Origin: Budorcas taxicolor
Lineage: Eukaryota; Chordata; Mammalia; Artiodactyla; Bovidae
Assembly: GCF_023091745.1 (NCBI RefSeq)
Contig: NC_068920.1
Span: 113,425,622-113,489,621 of the forward strand
Reading direction: 5' to 3'
DNA length: 64,000 nt
Shown: positions 33,137 through 44,955 of the stretch, in pieces
How positions within the stretch are numbered: position 1 is the first letter of the stretch
Layout: each line of letters opens with the position of its first letter
The notes under the pieces: model-generated
Told to the model about the DNA's origin: nothing
Databases searched by the model: none
The model's input: the letters and a program-made list of their open reading frames with translations, nothing else
Translations under genes and position numbers: made by a program

Positions 33137-33505
33137 CAGGCAGTCCAAAAAAACAGAGGCTGCCTCAGTTTCTCGCCGACACTGCTTACCCCTTCAGGTT
33201 GAATCCTTGGCTGCTGGATCTGGACTCCAGCAAGATTTCTGAATCTCTAAGAATTGAGGGCAGTCTCTACCTAAGACGTTGCAAGAAGCTGAAGCTTTTC
33301 CTCCCATACTTGCAAGAAAATGAACCCTGCAAACAACAGACTGAGCTTGGAAGTAGATTTTTCCCAAATTAAGCTATTAGTTGAGACCATAGAGCTGCAA
33401 TTTTTTGATTACAGCACTCTGAGAAACTAAGCAGATAATCTAGCTAAGCCTTAACTGACAAAACTATAAGATAACAAATGCATGTTTTTTTTTTAAGTTT
33501 TTATG

Positions 33506-33950
33506 CTTGCTGTAATAATATTACTTGGCAATATATAATTAATATACTTCCTATACAATATATTGTTATTTCAACCAAATTTTCAGTTAATAATATATGT
33601 GTTGGCATTTATTGTGTAGTAAGCTTCCTTTTGCCAATGTTTATTCTGATCTATTAAATTTCTCTGCTCCTAGAAAACAATGTAAATTTTCAACAAGAAA
33701 AAGATATATCTGCTACTTATTAATTGGTAATGAAGTCTCAAAGTGATGGCTTTATATTGTAATGAGGACTTATATGATTCTGCAATAAATTGTAATTTAA
33801 TGTATAAGAGTGATAATAGATGAAATAGCTTGACAATAAAATAATACTTTCTTTTAATTTTTAGTTTAAAAGTAAAATTTGAGGTGTTTCATGAGAAACT
33901 TTGATTTGTGATGAAATGTTACAGCTTTATTATACAATAAAGGTGTTTTG
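33506..33950. other. Unassigned AT-rich sequence
   Basis: Nothing recognised between the MLT1 end and the next BovB. Confidence 0.4.
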
Positions 33951-35131
33951 TTCAGTTCAATCACTCAGTCATGTCTGACTCTTTGCAACCCCATGGATGC
34001 AGCATGCCAGGCTTCCCTGTACCTCACCAACTCCTGGAGTTTACTTGCATCTGTCGAGTTGGTGATGCCATCCCACCATATCATCCTCTATCATCCCCTT
34101 CTCCTCCTGCCTTCAATCTTTCCCAGTATCAGGGTCTTTTCCTAGGAGTCAGCTCTTCGCATCAGGTGGCCAAAGTATTGGAGTTTCAGCTTCAGCATCA
34201 ATCCTTCCAATGAATATTCATGACGGATTTCCTTTGGATGGACTGGTCTGATCTCCTTGCGGTTCAAGGGACTCTCAAGAGTCTTCTCCGACAACATAGT
34301 TTAAAAGCATCATTTCTTTATAGCCCAACTCTCACATCCACACATGACTACTGGAAAAACCATAGCTCTGAATAGACAGAATTTTGTTGGCAAAGTAATG
34401 TCTTTGCTTTTTAATATGCTATCTAGATTGGTTATAGCTTTTCTTCCAAGGAGCAAACATCTTTTAATTTCATGGCTGCAGTCATCACCTGCAGTGATTT
34501 TGGAGCCCAAGACAATAAAGTCTTTCACTGTTTCCATTGTTTGTCCATCTATTTGCCATGAAATGATTGGACCAGATTCCTTGATCTTAGTTTTCTGAAT
34601 GTTGAGTTTTAACCAACTTTTTCACTCTCCTCTTTCACTTTCATCAAGAGGATCTTTAGTTCTTCTTCACTTTCTGCCATAAGGGTGATGTCATATGCAT
34701 ATCTGAGGTTATTTATATTTCTCCCAGCAATCTTAATTCCAGATTGTGCTTCATCCAGCCAGGCATTTTGCATGATGTACTCTGCATATATGTTAAACAA
34801 GAAAAATGACAATATACAGCCTTGGCATACGCCTTTCCCAATTTGGAACCAGTTGTTCCATGTCCAGTTCTAACTGTTGCTTCTTGACCTGCATACAGAT
34901 TTCTCAGGGGGGAGGTAAGGTGGTCTGGTATTCCCATTTCTTTAAGAGTTTTCCAGTTTGTTCTGATCCACACAGTCAAAGGCTTTGGTGTAGTCAATAA
35001 AGCAGAAGTAGATGTTTTTATGGAACTGTTTTGCTCTTTCAATGATCCAAGGGATGTTGGCAATTTGATCTCTGGCTTTTCTAAATCCAGCTTGAACATC
35101 TGGAAATTCCCAGTTCATGTACTGTTGAAGA
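33951..35131 (-). mobile_element. BovB LINE, 5'-truncated, minus strand, older subfamily
   Basis: The tail shows few TTCAG units at 33951. The 5' end lies in the RT fingers region at CAGTTCATGTACTGTTGAAG. The catalytic segment in the 67-codon stretch 34609-34812 reads YAYD instead of YADD. Further indels break the frame. Confidence 0.92.
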
Positions 35132-35139
35132 GTGTTAGC

Positions 35140-36055
35140 AGAAATCTAATATAAACCTAGGTGAACTACACACTTGTATAATCCTTCCCAGCAAGTTTAG
35201 GAGTAATGTATGAATACAATGGAAAATCACATTTGTGATTAGGTTAATTTAATTGGCCCAATTGGTCTTTTAAAAGGGGAATTGATTATCCCAAGTGGGT
35301 TACCCTAACCAAATATCCCTGTGATACAATTCTAAAGTGATCCTACCAGTCTGACTGGTAGGACAGCAAGGAAAGGTGTCAAGAACCAGAGGGATCTCAG
35401 TGGAAGCAGGCAAAGATTGAGCCCTGGCCACCATTCCCAGGGAACAAGTCCAATCCCATGGAAACTCGTAATGCTTGATGAAACAGGGAGAATCCTCAGA
35501 TAAGTGAATCACATCTAGAAACCCTGCCTGCTAGAGGCCCCTTGTCTCCCAGACCCAGATATGATAATAAGGGTTCTGGCTCAATCTACCTTACAGGCAG
35601 CTCAATCAAAGATTAGCTGAAACTGGGTGCTACAATGGGATGTGTGGCAGCAAGCTGAGAGAAAGATATGTTAACATGGGCTCTGATCCAAATGGTAATG
35701 ACTGTACTGGACTGGCCCAAGGTAGTGTGGGCATAAGGCAGCATATACCTCAAGTAAAGTTCTCAAGAGATGTGAGTGGCCCTGAATTGACAGCCAGAAT
35801 GAAAAGGGGTGTATTAGCCTTGTAAGTTGCAAACAGCTGAAATTTGCTGACAACCTGGAAGTAGATTCTTCCTCAGAGCATTCAAATGAGAACTCAACCC
35901 AGCCAACAATTTGGTTTCAGCAGTAGAAGACAATGAGATGACAACCCAGCTCTGTTGTGCCCAGACTTTTGATCTACAGAACTGTGAAGTAATAAGTGAG
36001 TATTTCTTTTTTAAGCCACTAATTTTCTGGTAATATTTTACACAACTTTACAACA
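35140..36055 (+). mobile_element. MLT1/MaLR-like region, firm only at its 3' end
   Basis: AACCTGGAAGTAGATTCTTCC, the GATCTACAGAACTGTGAAGTAATAAG segment and TTAAGCCACTAATTTTCTGG at 35860-36040 match the 3' end of an MLT1 LTR. The upstream 600 bases could be the rest of the LTR with internal sequence, but I cannot align them with confidence. Confidence 0.5.
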
Positions 36056-36251
36056 GGAAAGTTGAAGAGATGTATATTCTCACACACAAGAGCGTGTTAG
36101 GTCAGAGGGAAAGAGAAAGAGAAATGGATCTGGGAATGCATACTAAGAAAAAAAAATAACTATTGGTTTGATGATGGAAAGTCATTGAGATTAAATTTGT
36201 CTGAGCATCATGGAACAGTTCATTCAGAGAGAGAAATTTATGCATATCTAC

Positions 36252-36829
36252 CACTGCAGATGGTGGTTGCAGCCATGAAATTAAAAGATGCTTACTCCTT
36301 GGAAGAAAAGTTATGACCAACCTAGATAGTATATTCAAAAGCGGAGACATTACTTTGCCAACAAAGGTCTGTCTAGTCAAGGCTATGGTTTTTCCTGTGG
36401 TCATGTATGGATGTGAGAGTTGGACTGTGAAGAAAGCTGAGCGCCGAAGAATTGATGCTTTTGAACTGTGGTGTTGGAGAAGACTCTTGAGAGTCCCTTG
36501 GACTTCAAGGAGATCCAACCAGTCCATCCTAAAGGAAATCAGTACTGGGTGATCATTGGAAAGACTGATGCTAAAGCTGGAACTCTAGTACTTTGGCCAC
36601 CACATGTGAAGAGTTGACTCATTGGAAAAGACTCTGATGCTTGGAGGGATTGGGGGCAGGAGAAGAAGGGGACGACAGAGGATGAGATGGCTGGATGGCA
36701 TCACCGACTGGATGTGTGCGAGTTTGAGTTAACTCCAGGAGTTGGTGATGGACAGGGAGGCCTGGCGTGCTGCAATTCATGTGGTCGCAAAGAATGAGAC
36801 ATGACTAAGCGACTGAACTGAACTGAACT
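36252..36829 (+). mobile_element. BovB 3' fragment, plus strand
   Basis: CACTGCAGATGGTGGTTGCAG to the CTGAA tail. The encoded C-terminal segment is open at 36313-36552 (MTNLDSIFKSGDITLPTKVC) and then stops. Confidence 0.92.
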
Positions 36830-38283
36830 ATGAAAAGAGAAAAAGGTTGTTACTCTCAAAGCATTGTCTCAAGAATAAATAGAAGTCACACAAGTTGAAG
36901 TAAAAGTGGTAAGAATGTGGCTAAAATTGTTTCAATTCTTCTTTAATTTTGAGTTTTAGTCATTCCTTTCTGCCCATTCCCACAAAGATTAAATATATCC
37001 TTGCTTTCCAGCTGGCCCTTAACCATCTTGTAGAGATACTGACTTGGTATATAAATGATACTTCACACCAAAGCCATCCATTAGTGTATTTTAACTATAG
37101 TGTATCCAATAAATGTTTGCATATCAGAGTTAGAGACCAATGACTGGTAAATGAAATAAGTTCATTGGGGGAACATTTACATTTTCTAGGACAAAAAGCC
37201 TTAAATCTCAAGCTATTAATCATGCCTTTTTAGTCCTTGAAACAGTCTATATGGGTAAGAATTTTTGATGAGAGAAATATTCCCTGGGTATCTCACATCT
37301 ACTTAATCTTGTCAGCAGAGACATTGACATTTTTCTCCTAGCTGTCTTTTCAAGAATGCTTATAGAGTCAACAACTCTGGGGGATTGTGATAATACCTAT
37401 TTTCAGAGTAGAGGGTGATGATCTTTGCTTTCTAATATGAGAAATAAAATATTTCCCTCTACGGGAAGTTTAGGTAATTTTGCCTAAAGCAAATTATAAA
37501 AGATTTGAGCTCTCTTACTTCTGGATTCCCTGAGTTGTGAAGAAAAGTCCCTGTATTTGAGGTTTCTATCTGTCAGCCTCCTGGAACTTAGAAGAAGAAA
37601 ATATCAATGTAAATGTGAAGTCCATGATGCATGGTGTGCTATGAGTAATGAAGCCTCTTTGTTTCTGACCCACAAGTATCATGTTTTCTGCCAACATCCA
37701 TGAAAATGTGGAAAGCTAATTTGGTTCTCCAGCAACCAGGGTAAGTTATAAACCATTTATAATCTTTGACAGAATTATTTAATTATTTAACTTTGAAATT
37801 ACGCAAAGTAAGAAACTCTGAGATAAAACATAACAAAAGTTTATTTAAAAAAAAAAAAAAGTAGTTTAGGCCACAAAAGGAAGCTAAGTGATTTATCAAA
37901 TACAATGACTGGGATGCCATACTAAGACAACTGGTCTGATTGAGGAACTAAACCCAAAGAAGCTCAGCATACCAAAAAAAAAAAAAAAAAGTAATTTCAA
38001 CTAGAGTTTTACATGAGTGCATTTATTACCTTCAAGGCCTTGGCTAAATGCGATCATATTTTCTGACAAGCTTAATTTTTTTTTTTTTAAACAGTGTCTC
38101 ATTAATCCCTGATGGTAGGAAAAAAGATTATAGTCCCATTGATTGAGAAAATTAGCTCAGGTCTGTAGATTGCTTTAAGTCCCTTCAACCCAAAATTGCC
38201 ATTCAGATAGATGAGGGTTAGTCTGTAATTTTCTTTTTTTGCTTGTTTTTAGTAAACTGAAGAGAATTAATAAAAACAAAACA
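36830..38283. other. Unassigned sequence with A/T runs
   Basis: About 1.45 kb with no repeat family or gene that I can support. Homopolymer runs occur near 37846-37860, 37974-37990 and 38076-38090. Confidence 0.45.
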
Positions 38284-38295
38284 TATTACCCCCAT

Positions 38296-39515
38296 CAGTT
38301 CAGTTCAGTTCAGTCGCTCAGTCATGTCTGACTCTTTGCAACCCTATGAATAACAACACGCCAGGCCTCCTTATCCATCACCAACTCCTGGGGTTTACCC
38401 AAACCCACGTCCATCAAGTCAGTGATGCCATCCAACCATCTCATCCTCTGTCATCCCCTTCTCCTCCTGCCCTCAATCTTTTCCAGCATTAAGGACTTTT
38501 CAAATGAGTCAACACTTTGCATCAGGTGGCCAAGTATTGGAGTTTCAGCTTCAACATCAGTCCTTCCAATGAACACTCAGGACTGATCTCCTTTAGGATA
38601 GACTGGTTGAATCTCCTTGAAGTCCAAGGGACACTCAAGAGTCTTCTCCAACAACACAGTTCAAAATCATCAGTTCTTCAGCGCTCAGCTTTCTTCACAG
38701 ACCAACTCTCACATCCATACATGACCACTGGAAAAACCATAGCCTTGACTAGACGGACCTTTGCTGGCAAAGTAATATCTCTGGTTTTTAATATGAGGTC
38801 AAGGTTGGTCATAACTTTCCTTCCAAGGAGTAAGCATCTTTTAATTTAATTGCTTCAGTCACCATCTGCAGTGATTTTGGAGCCCACCCCCCCGAAAGTA
38901 AAGTCAGCCACTGTTTCCACTGTTTCCCCATCCTATTCCCATGAAGTGATGGGACTGGATGCCATGATCTTTGTTTTCTGAATGTTGAGCTTTAAGCCAA
39001 CTTTTTCACTCTCCTCTTTCACTTTCATCAAGAGGCTCAGTTCTTCTTCACTTTCTGCCATAAGGGTGGTGTCATCTGCATATCTGAGGTAATTGATATA
39101 TCTGCCGGCAATCTTGATTCCAGCTTGTGCTTTCTCCAGCCCAGCATTTCTCATGATGTGCTCTGCACATAAGTTAAATAAGCAGGGTGACAATATACAG
39201 CCTTGACATACTCCTTTTCCTATTTGGAACCAGTCTCTTGTTCCATGCCCTGTTCTAACTGTTGCTTCCAGACCTGCATAAAGGTTTCTCTAGAGGCAGG
39301 TCAGGTGGTCTGGTATTCCCATCTCTTCCAGAATTTTCCACAGTTTATTGTGATCTGCACAATCAAAGGCTTTGGCATAGTCAATAAAGTAGAAATTTAT
39401 GTTTTTCTGAAACTCTCTTGCTTTTTCAATGACCCAGTGGATGTTGGCAATTTGATCTCTAGTTCCTCTGCCTTTTCTAAAACCAGCTTGAACATCTGGA
39501 AGTTTACAGTTCATG
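38296..39515 (-). mobile_element. BovB LINE, 5'-truncated, perfect 12-bp target duplication
   Basis: Tail at 38296, 5' end in the RT fingers at AAGTTTACAGTTCATG. TATTACCCCCAT is duplicated exactly at 38284-38295 and 39516-39527. YADD is retained in the 86-codon minus-strand stretch 38933-39193, and a 74-codon stretch at 39290-39514 keeps KINFYFIDYAKAFDCADHNKL-type residues. The frames are not continuous. Confidence 0.96.
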
Positions 39516-39671
39516 TATTACCCCCATTAAATATTTGTTAGCAATTGGATCAGTTTTATGAATGAGAAAGCAAAAGGGAACATGCACATTGAAATGTTAA
39601 GTTAAAAAAATAATTCAATGGTTCAAGTGATAAGAATTTTAGAAGGGTAATTTATATTTCAAACTAGAAGA

Positions 39672-39715
39672 CTTATGGACTACCCTGATGATTCAGATGG
39701 TAAAGAATCTGGTAC
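39672..39715 (+). mobile_element. Bov-tA head fragment
   Basis: GGACTACCCTGATGATTCAGATGGTAAAG resembles the first part of a Bov-tA tRNA-like head. The rest is missing and another SINE follows in the opposite orientation. Confidence 0.5.
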
Positions 39716-39724
39716 ACTTGATTT

Positions 39725-39893
39725 TTCATTGCAATGCACAGATTTCTCTCTCGTTGGAACACTAGGGGTCAAGAGCACATGACCTTAGTTGCCTTGTGGC
39801 TTGTGAGATCATAGTTCTCAGACTAGAGATATAAACCACTTTTTCTGCATTGTAAGATGAATTCTTAACCACTGGAGCACCAGAGAATTCCCA
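39725..39893 (-). mobile_element. CHR-type cetartiodactyl SINE, minus strand
   Basis: GACCTTAGTTGCCTTGTGGC, TTCTTAACCACTGGAGCACCAG and GAGAATTCCC match the reverse complement of the tRNA-derived CHR family shared by cetaceans and ruminants. It is older than the Bov SINEs here and lacks their BovB-derived part. Confidence 0.65.
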
Positions 39894-39904
39894 TTTACTT
39901 GCGA

Positions 39905-40205
39905 TTCTGTTCATTTTGCCCAAGCTTGTTATTTTTCTTCAGATTAATGTTTCTATACTTCTATTGACCTTATCCAATAAACTTTTGATTTTAAATATTT
40001 ATATTTTGCTTCTAGAATTTCTATTTGAGTTTTCTTTATTGTTTCCATTTCTATAAATTCTTAATCTTATTATATGGTAAAGTCATGTTTCTTTTAAGTT
40101 CTTGATAATGTATACAGTAGCTGTGCTATTCTACATTAATTCCAGCATCCTGTTATCTCAGTGTCAGTTGCTATGAATTGCTTATTTTCTTGCTTCATTA
40201 TGTGT
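39905..40205 (-). mobile_element. L1M 5'-region fragment, antisense
   Basis: GCTTCTAGAATTTCTATTTGAG and TTGTTTCCATTTCTATAAATTC resemble the reverse complement of the L1M 5' UTR/ORF1 area. It is a short, divergent piece. Confidence 0.5.
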
Positions 40206-40208
40206 CTA

Positions 40209-40432
40209 TGTGCATGCTAAGTCACTTCAGTTGTGCCTGACTCTGTGACCCTATGCACCATGGCCTGCCACATTCCTCTGTCCATGGGATTTTCCAGGCA
40301 AGAATGCTGGAGTCGGTTGCCATACTCTCCTCCAAGGGATCTTCCCAACGTAAGGATTGAACCCAAGTCTCTTACAATTCCTGCATTGGCAGGCGGGGAC
40401 TTTACCACTAACACTACCTGGGAAGCCCCCTT
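40209..40432 (-). mobile_element. Bov-tA SINE, minus strand
   Basis: The reverse complement reads from the head at GGGGCTTCCCAGGTAGTGTT (40432) through a B-box-like region to the BovB-derived end near AAGTCACTTCAGTTGTGCC. Full length. Confidence 0.9.
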
Positions 40433-40953
40433 ATAATAAATATTAATTCATACAGGATATTGCATTTTACACTTTTTTTATAATCACATATGATAAGAGG
40501 ACAAATCTTTTACATTGCATTTCTGTGTACAAGTATGGAAGTCCTAGAATCTAAAAAACTGGATTTTTAAGGAAATGCCTTTGGTATTTAACTACTGACA
40601 AGGCCTTTTGAAATATTAAAACACCATACCCAAACAACATGTGCAATTACATAAAATGTGTCAATGAGACCGATCTGGTGAGTTTTAACACGTGACTCTT
40701 TAACTAGGAATACTGACAGCTCATCACAATGTTTCAGTCTTTTTATATAACCCAAAGAACAAAATGTATTATTAGCTCATTTCAGATGTTTTTTAAACTT
40801 TTTAATGATACTCAAACACATAAAATAATATACCAGTTAGGCTAGAAGTGTTTATACATATTTGTTGGTTAAAAACAAGTTACAGGTAGGTTTGTTCAAC
40901 TGTTTATCCTGATATGGAAGCTCTTGAAGTATATTGGGTTTAGAACATTCTTT
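40433..40953. other. Unassigned AT-rich sequence
   Basis: Left flank of the twin-primed L1; nothing recognised. Confidence 0.4.
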
Positions 40954-41188
40954 AAATATTGGCTTCTTTGTTAGTGTATAAGAATGCAAGAGATTTCTGT
41001 GTATCAACTTTATATCTTGCAAATTTGCCATATTCATTGAGGAGCACTAGTGCTTTTGTGGTAACATTTTCAGGATGTTCTATGTATAACATCATGTCAT
41101 CTGCAAACAGTAGCAGTTTTAGTTCTTTTCTAAATTGAATTCCTTTTATTTCTTTTTCTTCTCTGACTGTCGTAGCTAGGACTTCCAA
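40952..41188 (-). pseudogene. Inverted L1 ORF2 reverse-transcriptase segment
   Basis: A 78-codon open stretch contains RKELKLLLFADDMMLYIEHP, the catalytic FADD box of the L1 reverse transcriptase, followed by LLNEYGKFARYKVDTQKSLA. Upstream minus-strand sequence to about 41300 continues the same domain with stops. The frame ends near the inversion edge. Confidence 0.85.
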
Positions 41189-41311
41189 AGCTATATTAAA
41201 TAATAGTGATGAGAGTGGACATCTTTATTGTGTCCCTGATCTTAGAGGAAATGCTTTCACTATTTTTCACTTTTGAGAATGATGTTTACTATGTTGTATA
41301 TGGCCTTTATT

Positions 41312-42110
41312 ATTAAAGACAAGAAAAAATTTAAGGAAACAATGCCATTTATTATCACAACGAAAGAATAAAATACTTGAAAGAAACCCATCTAAGAAGG
41401 CAAAAGACTTGTGGTCAGGAATCTATAAGATACCAAAAAAAAAAAAAAAAAAAAAAAATCACAGATGACACAAACAGATGGAGAAATATGCCAAGTCCTC
41501 AGAAGGAAAGAATCAACATTGTGAAAATTGTTATACTCTCCACACCAATCTACAGATTCAATTCAATAATATCAAATTACCATTGGCATTTTTCACAGAA
41601 CTAGAAAAACAACAAAAAACTGTTACAGTTTGTATGGATACACAAAAGACCATGAATAGCCAAAGTGGTCATGAGATAGAAAAACAGAGATGGAGGAATC
41701 AGGTTCCCTGACTTGAGAATATAATGCAAAGCAATAGTAATCATGGCAGCATGGCACTGGCACAAAAACAGAAATATAGACCAGTGGAACAAGATAGAAA
41801 GCCCAGAGATAGATTGGTCTGCCTATGGTCATCTAGTCTATAACAAAGGAGGCAAGAGTATGCAATGGAAAAAAGGCAGTCTCTTCAGTAAGTGGTGTTG
41901 GAAAAACTGGAAAGCCACATGTAAATGGATGAAATTAGAACGCTCCACAACGTCATATAGAAAATAAATTACAAATGGGTTATAGACCTAAATGTAAGAC
42001 CAGATAGTATAAAACATAGACTGAACACTCTCCAATATAAATCACAGCAAGATCTCTTATGGTCCATCTCTTAGTGTAATGAAAATAAAAATAAACAATT
42101 AGAATCTAAT
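41312..42110 (+). pseudogene. L1 ORF2 C-terminal region, broken
   Basis: Sense L1 ORF2 after the RT core, in several frames: SPQKERINIVKIVILSTPIY, then WHWHKNRNIDQWNKIESPEI and GSLFSKWCWKNWKATCKWMK. A 24-base A run at 41435-41458 replaces part of the coding sequence. Stops and frameshifts make it nonfunctional. L1 noncoding 3' sequence follows. Confidence 0.8.
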
Positions 42111-43995
42111 TAAACTTAACAATTTTGCACAGCAAAAGAAATCATAAATTAAACAAAAAGACAGTCTTGAGAATGAAAGAAAATATTCACAAATAAAGCA
42201 ACTGACAAGGGATTAATCTAAAAAATATACAAACAGCACTTGCAGCTCAATATAAAATAAATAAATAAACAACCCAATTAAAAAATGGCTGAAGATCTAA
42301 ATAGACATTTCTCCAAAGAAGACATACGAATGACCGACAAATACATGAAAAGATGTTCAGCATCGCTAATTATCAGAGAAATTCAAATCAAGACTACAAT
42401 GAGGTATCACTCCACACAGCTCAAAATGGCTGTCATCAAAAAATCTATAAACAATAAATGATAGAGAGAGTGGGCAGAAAGGAACCCTCCCACATTGTTA
42501 GTGGGAATGTAAATTGCTACAGATATTATGGAGAAGAGTATGGAGATTCCTTAAAAACTCAAAACAGAATTAACATATTACCTATAAATTCCACTCCTGG
42601 GCATATACCCAGAGAAAATCATAATTCAAAATGATACAAGCACTCCAATATTCATTTGCGATAGCCAGACATGGAAGCAATCTAGATGTCCATAAACAGA
42701 GGAATGGATAAAGAATATGTAGAACATATATACAATGGAACATTATTCAAACATAAGAAAGAAAAAAATAACGCCATTTGCAGCAACATGGATGGATCTA
42801 GAAACTGTCATTCTGAGTGAAGTAAGTCAGACAGAAAAAGACAAATATCATATAATATTGCTGATATGTGGAACCTTAAAAAAGGATAAAAATGAACTTA
42901 TTTACATCCACAGATGTAGAGAGCAAATTTATGGTTACCAGGGGATAAGGGAAGGAGAAAATTGGTAATTTGGGATGGAAATATACACATTACTCTATAT
43001 AAAATAGATAACTAATAAGAAACTGCTATATAGCACAGGGGAACTCCCCAGGTTGACATGTGCCTAATAAGCTACTGGAGATCAGTGGAGACATAACTCC
43101 AGAAAGAATAAAGGGATGGAGACAAAGCAAAAACAATATCCAGTGGTGGATGTGACTGGTGATAGAAGTAAGGTCCGATGCTGTAAAGAGTAATATTGCA
43201 TAGGTACCTGGAATGTCAGGTCCATGAATCAAGGCAAATTGGAAGTCATCAAAGAAGAGACAGCAAGAAATGAACGTCGACATCCTAGGAATCAGCGAAC
43301 TAAAATGGACTGGAATAGGTGAATTTAACTCAGTTGACCATTATATCTACTACTGTGGGCAGGAATCCCTTAGAAGAAATAGAGTAGCCATCAAGGTTAA
43401 CAAAAGAGTCTGAAATACAGTACTTGGATACAATCTCAAAAACGAAAGAATGATCTCTGTTAGTTTCCAAGGCCAATGATTCAATATCTTGGTAACCCAA
43501 ACCTATGCCCCAACCAGTAAGGCTGAAGAAGCTGAAGTTAACGGTTCTATGAATACCTACAAGACTTTTTAGAACTAACACCCAAAAAAGATATCCTTTT
43601 CATTATAGGGGACTGGAATGCAAAAGTAGGAAGTCAAGAAACACCTGGAGCAACAGGCAAATTTGGCCTTGGAATATGGAATGAAGCAGGGCAAAGGCTA
43701 ATAGAGTTTTGTCAAGAGAACGCACTGGTCATAGCAAACAACCTCTTCCAGCAACACAAGAGAAGACTCTACACATGGACATTACCAGATGGTCAACACC
43801 AAAATCAGATTGATGATATCCTTTGCAGCCAAAGATGGAGAAGCTCTATACAGTCAGCAAAAACAAGACGGTGAGTGGACTGTGGCTCAGATCATGAACT
43901 CCTTATTGCGAAATTCAGACTTAAATTGAAGAAAGTGGGGAAAACCACTAGATCATTCAGGTATGACCTAAAATTAAATCCCTTATGATTATACA

Positions 43996-44421
43996 GTGGA
44001 AGTGAGAAACAGATTTAAGGGACTAGATTTGGTAGACAGAGTGCCTGATGAACTATGGATGGAGGTTCATGACATTGTACAGGAGACAGGGATCAAGACC
44101 ATCCCCATGGAAGAGAAATGCAAAAAAGCAAAATGGCTGTCTGAGGAGGCCTTACAAATAGCTGTGAAAAGAAGAGAAGCCAAAAGCAAAGGAGAAAAGG
44201 AAAGATATAAGCGTCTGAATGCAAAGTTCCAAAGAACAGCAAAGAGAGACAAGAAAGCCTTCCTCAGCGATCAATGCAAAGAAACAGAGGCAAACAACAG
44301 AATGGGAAAGACTAGAGATCTCTTCAAGAAAATTGGAGATACCAAGAGAACATTTCATGCAAAGATGGGCTCGATAAAGGACAGAAATTGTAGGGACCTA
44401 ACAGAAGTAGAAGATATTTAG
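43996..44421 (+). pseudogene. BovB linker region, 141 codons open
   Basis: The stretch MEVRNRFKGLDLVDRVPDEL, RREAKSKGEKERYKRLNAKF and KIGDTKRTFHAKMGSIKDRN is the basic linker between endonuclease and RT. It stops where LTEVEDI meets TAG, a position that is a lysine codon in other copies here. Confidence 0.85.
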
Positions 44422-44490
44422 AAGAGGTGGAAAGAATACACAGAAGAACTATACAAAAAAGAGCTTCATGACCCAGATAATCTCGATAGT

Positions 44491-44955
44491 GTGATCACTC
44501 ACCTAGAGCCAGACATCCTGGAATGTGAAGTCAAGTGGGTCTTAGAAAGCATCGCTACGAACAAAGCTAGTGGAGGTGATGGAATTCCAGTTGAGCTATT
44601 TCAAATCCTGAAAGATGATGCTTTAAAAGGGCTACACTCAATATGCCAGCAAATTTGGAAAACTCAGCAGTGGCCACAGGACTGGAAAAGGTCAGTTTTC
44701 ATTCCAATGCCAAATAAAGCAATGACAAAGAATGCTCAAATGCCCACACAATTGCACTCAATTGCACAAGCTGGAATCAAGAGTGCCGGGAGAAATATCA
44801 ATAACCTCAGATATGCAGATGACACCACCCTTATGCCAGAAAGTGAAGAGGAACTAAAATGCCTCTTGATAAAAGTGAAAGAGGAGAGTGAAAAAGTTGG
44901 CTTAAAGTGCAACATTCAGAAAACTAAGATCATGGCATCTGGTCCCATCACTTAA
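44491..44955 (+). pseudogene. BovB RT with its central blocks deleted, 154 codons
   Basis: The frame goes from ITHLEPDILECEVKWVLESI through WPQDWKRSVFIPMPNKAMTK directly to AQAGIKSAGRNINNLRYADD. The RT fingers and half of the palm between these are absent, so it cannot be catalytic despite keeping YADD. The frame stays open across the junction and ends at GPIT followed by TAA. Confidence 0.88.

Larger units (their letters stand above)
32348..33232 (+). mobile_element. Probable class II endogenous retrovirus solo LTR
   Basis: An 885-bp block begins TGTCAGTAGCC and ends CTCCAGCA, giving TG...CA termini. ATATTT (32342-32347) and AGATTT (33233-33238) are a 6-bp target duplication with one mismatch, the size typical of betaretrovirus-like elements. 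A TATA box (TATAAAAG, 33107-33114) is followed 17 bases on by AATAAA (33131-33136), an arrangement with a very short R region as in betaretroviral LTRs. No gag, pol or env sequence lies beside it, so it is a solo LTR. It sits within an MLT1. Confidence 0.7.
32165..33505 (+). mobile_element. MLT1-type LTR, split by a retroviral LTR
   Basis: The left part (GGTGAAGTGTCACCCCTGTG, ACAAGACTCTGCCTTGC) and the right part (GCAAGAAAATGAACCCTGC, GACTGAGCTTGGAAGTAGA, ATAAGATAACAAATGCATG) are the two halves of one old MaLR LTR. The interrupting block at 32348-33232 has its own LTR anatomy. Confidence 0.65.

Noticed and set aside
36949..37143. 64-codon frame in unassigned sequence, and a GTAAGT donor-like site near 37740
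   Set aside because: No acceptor, no homology that I recognise and no second exon. One consensus donor in 64 kb is expected by chance.
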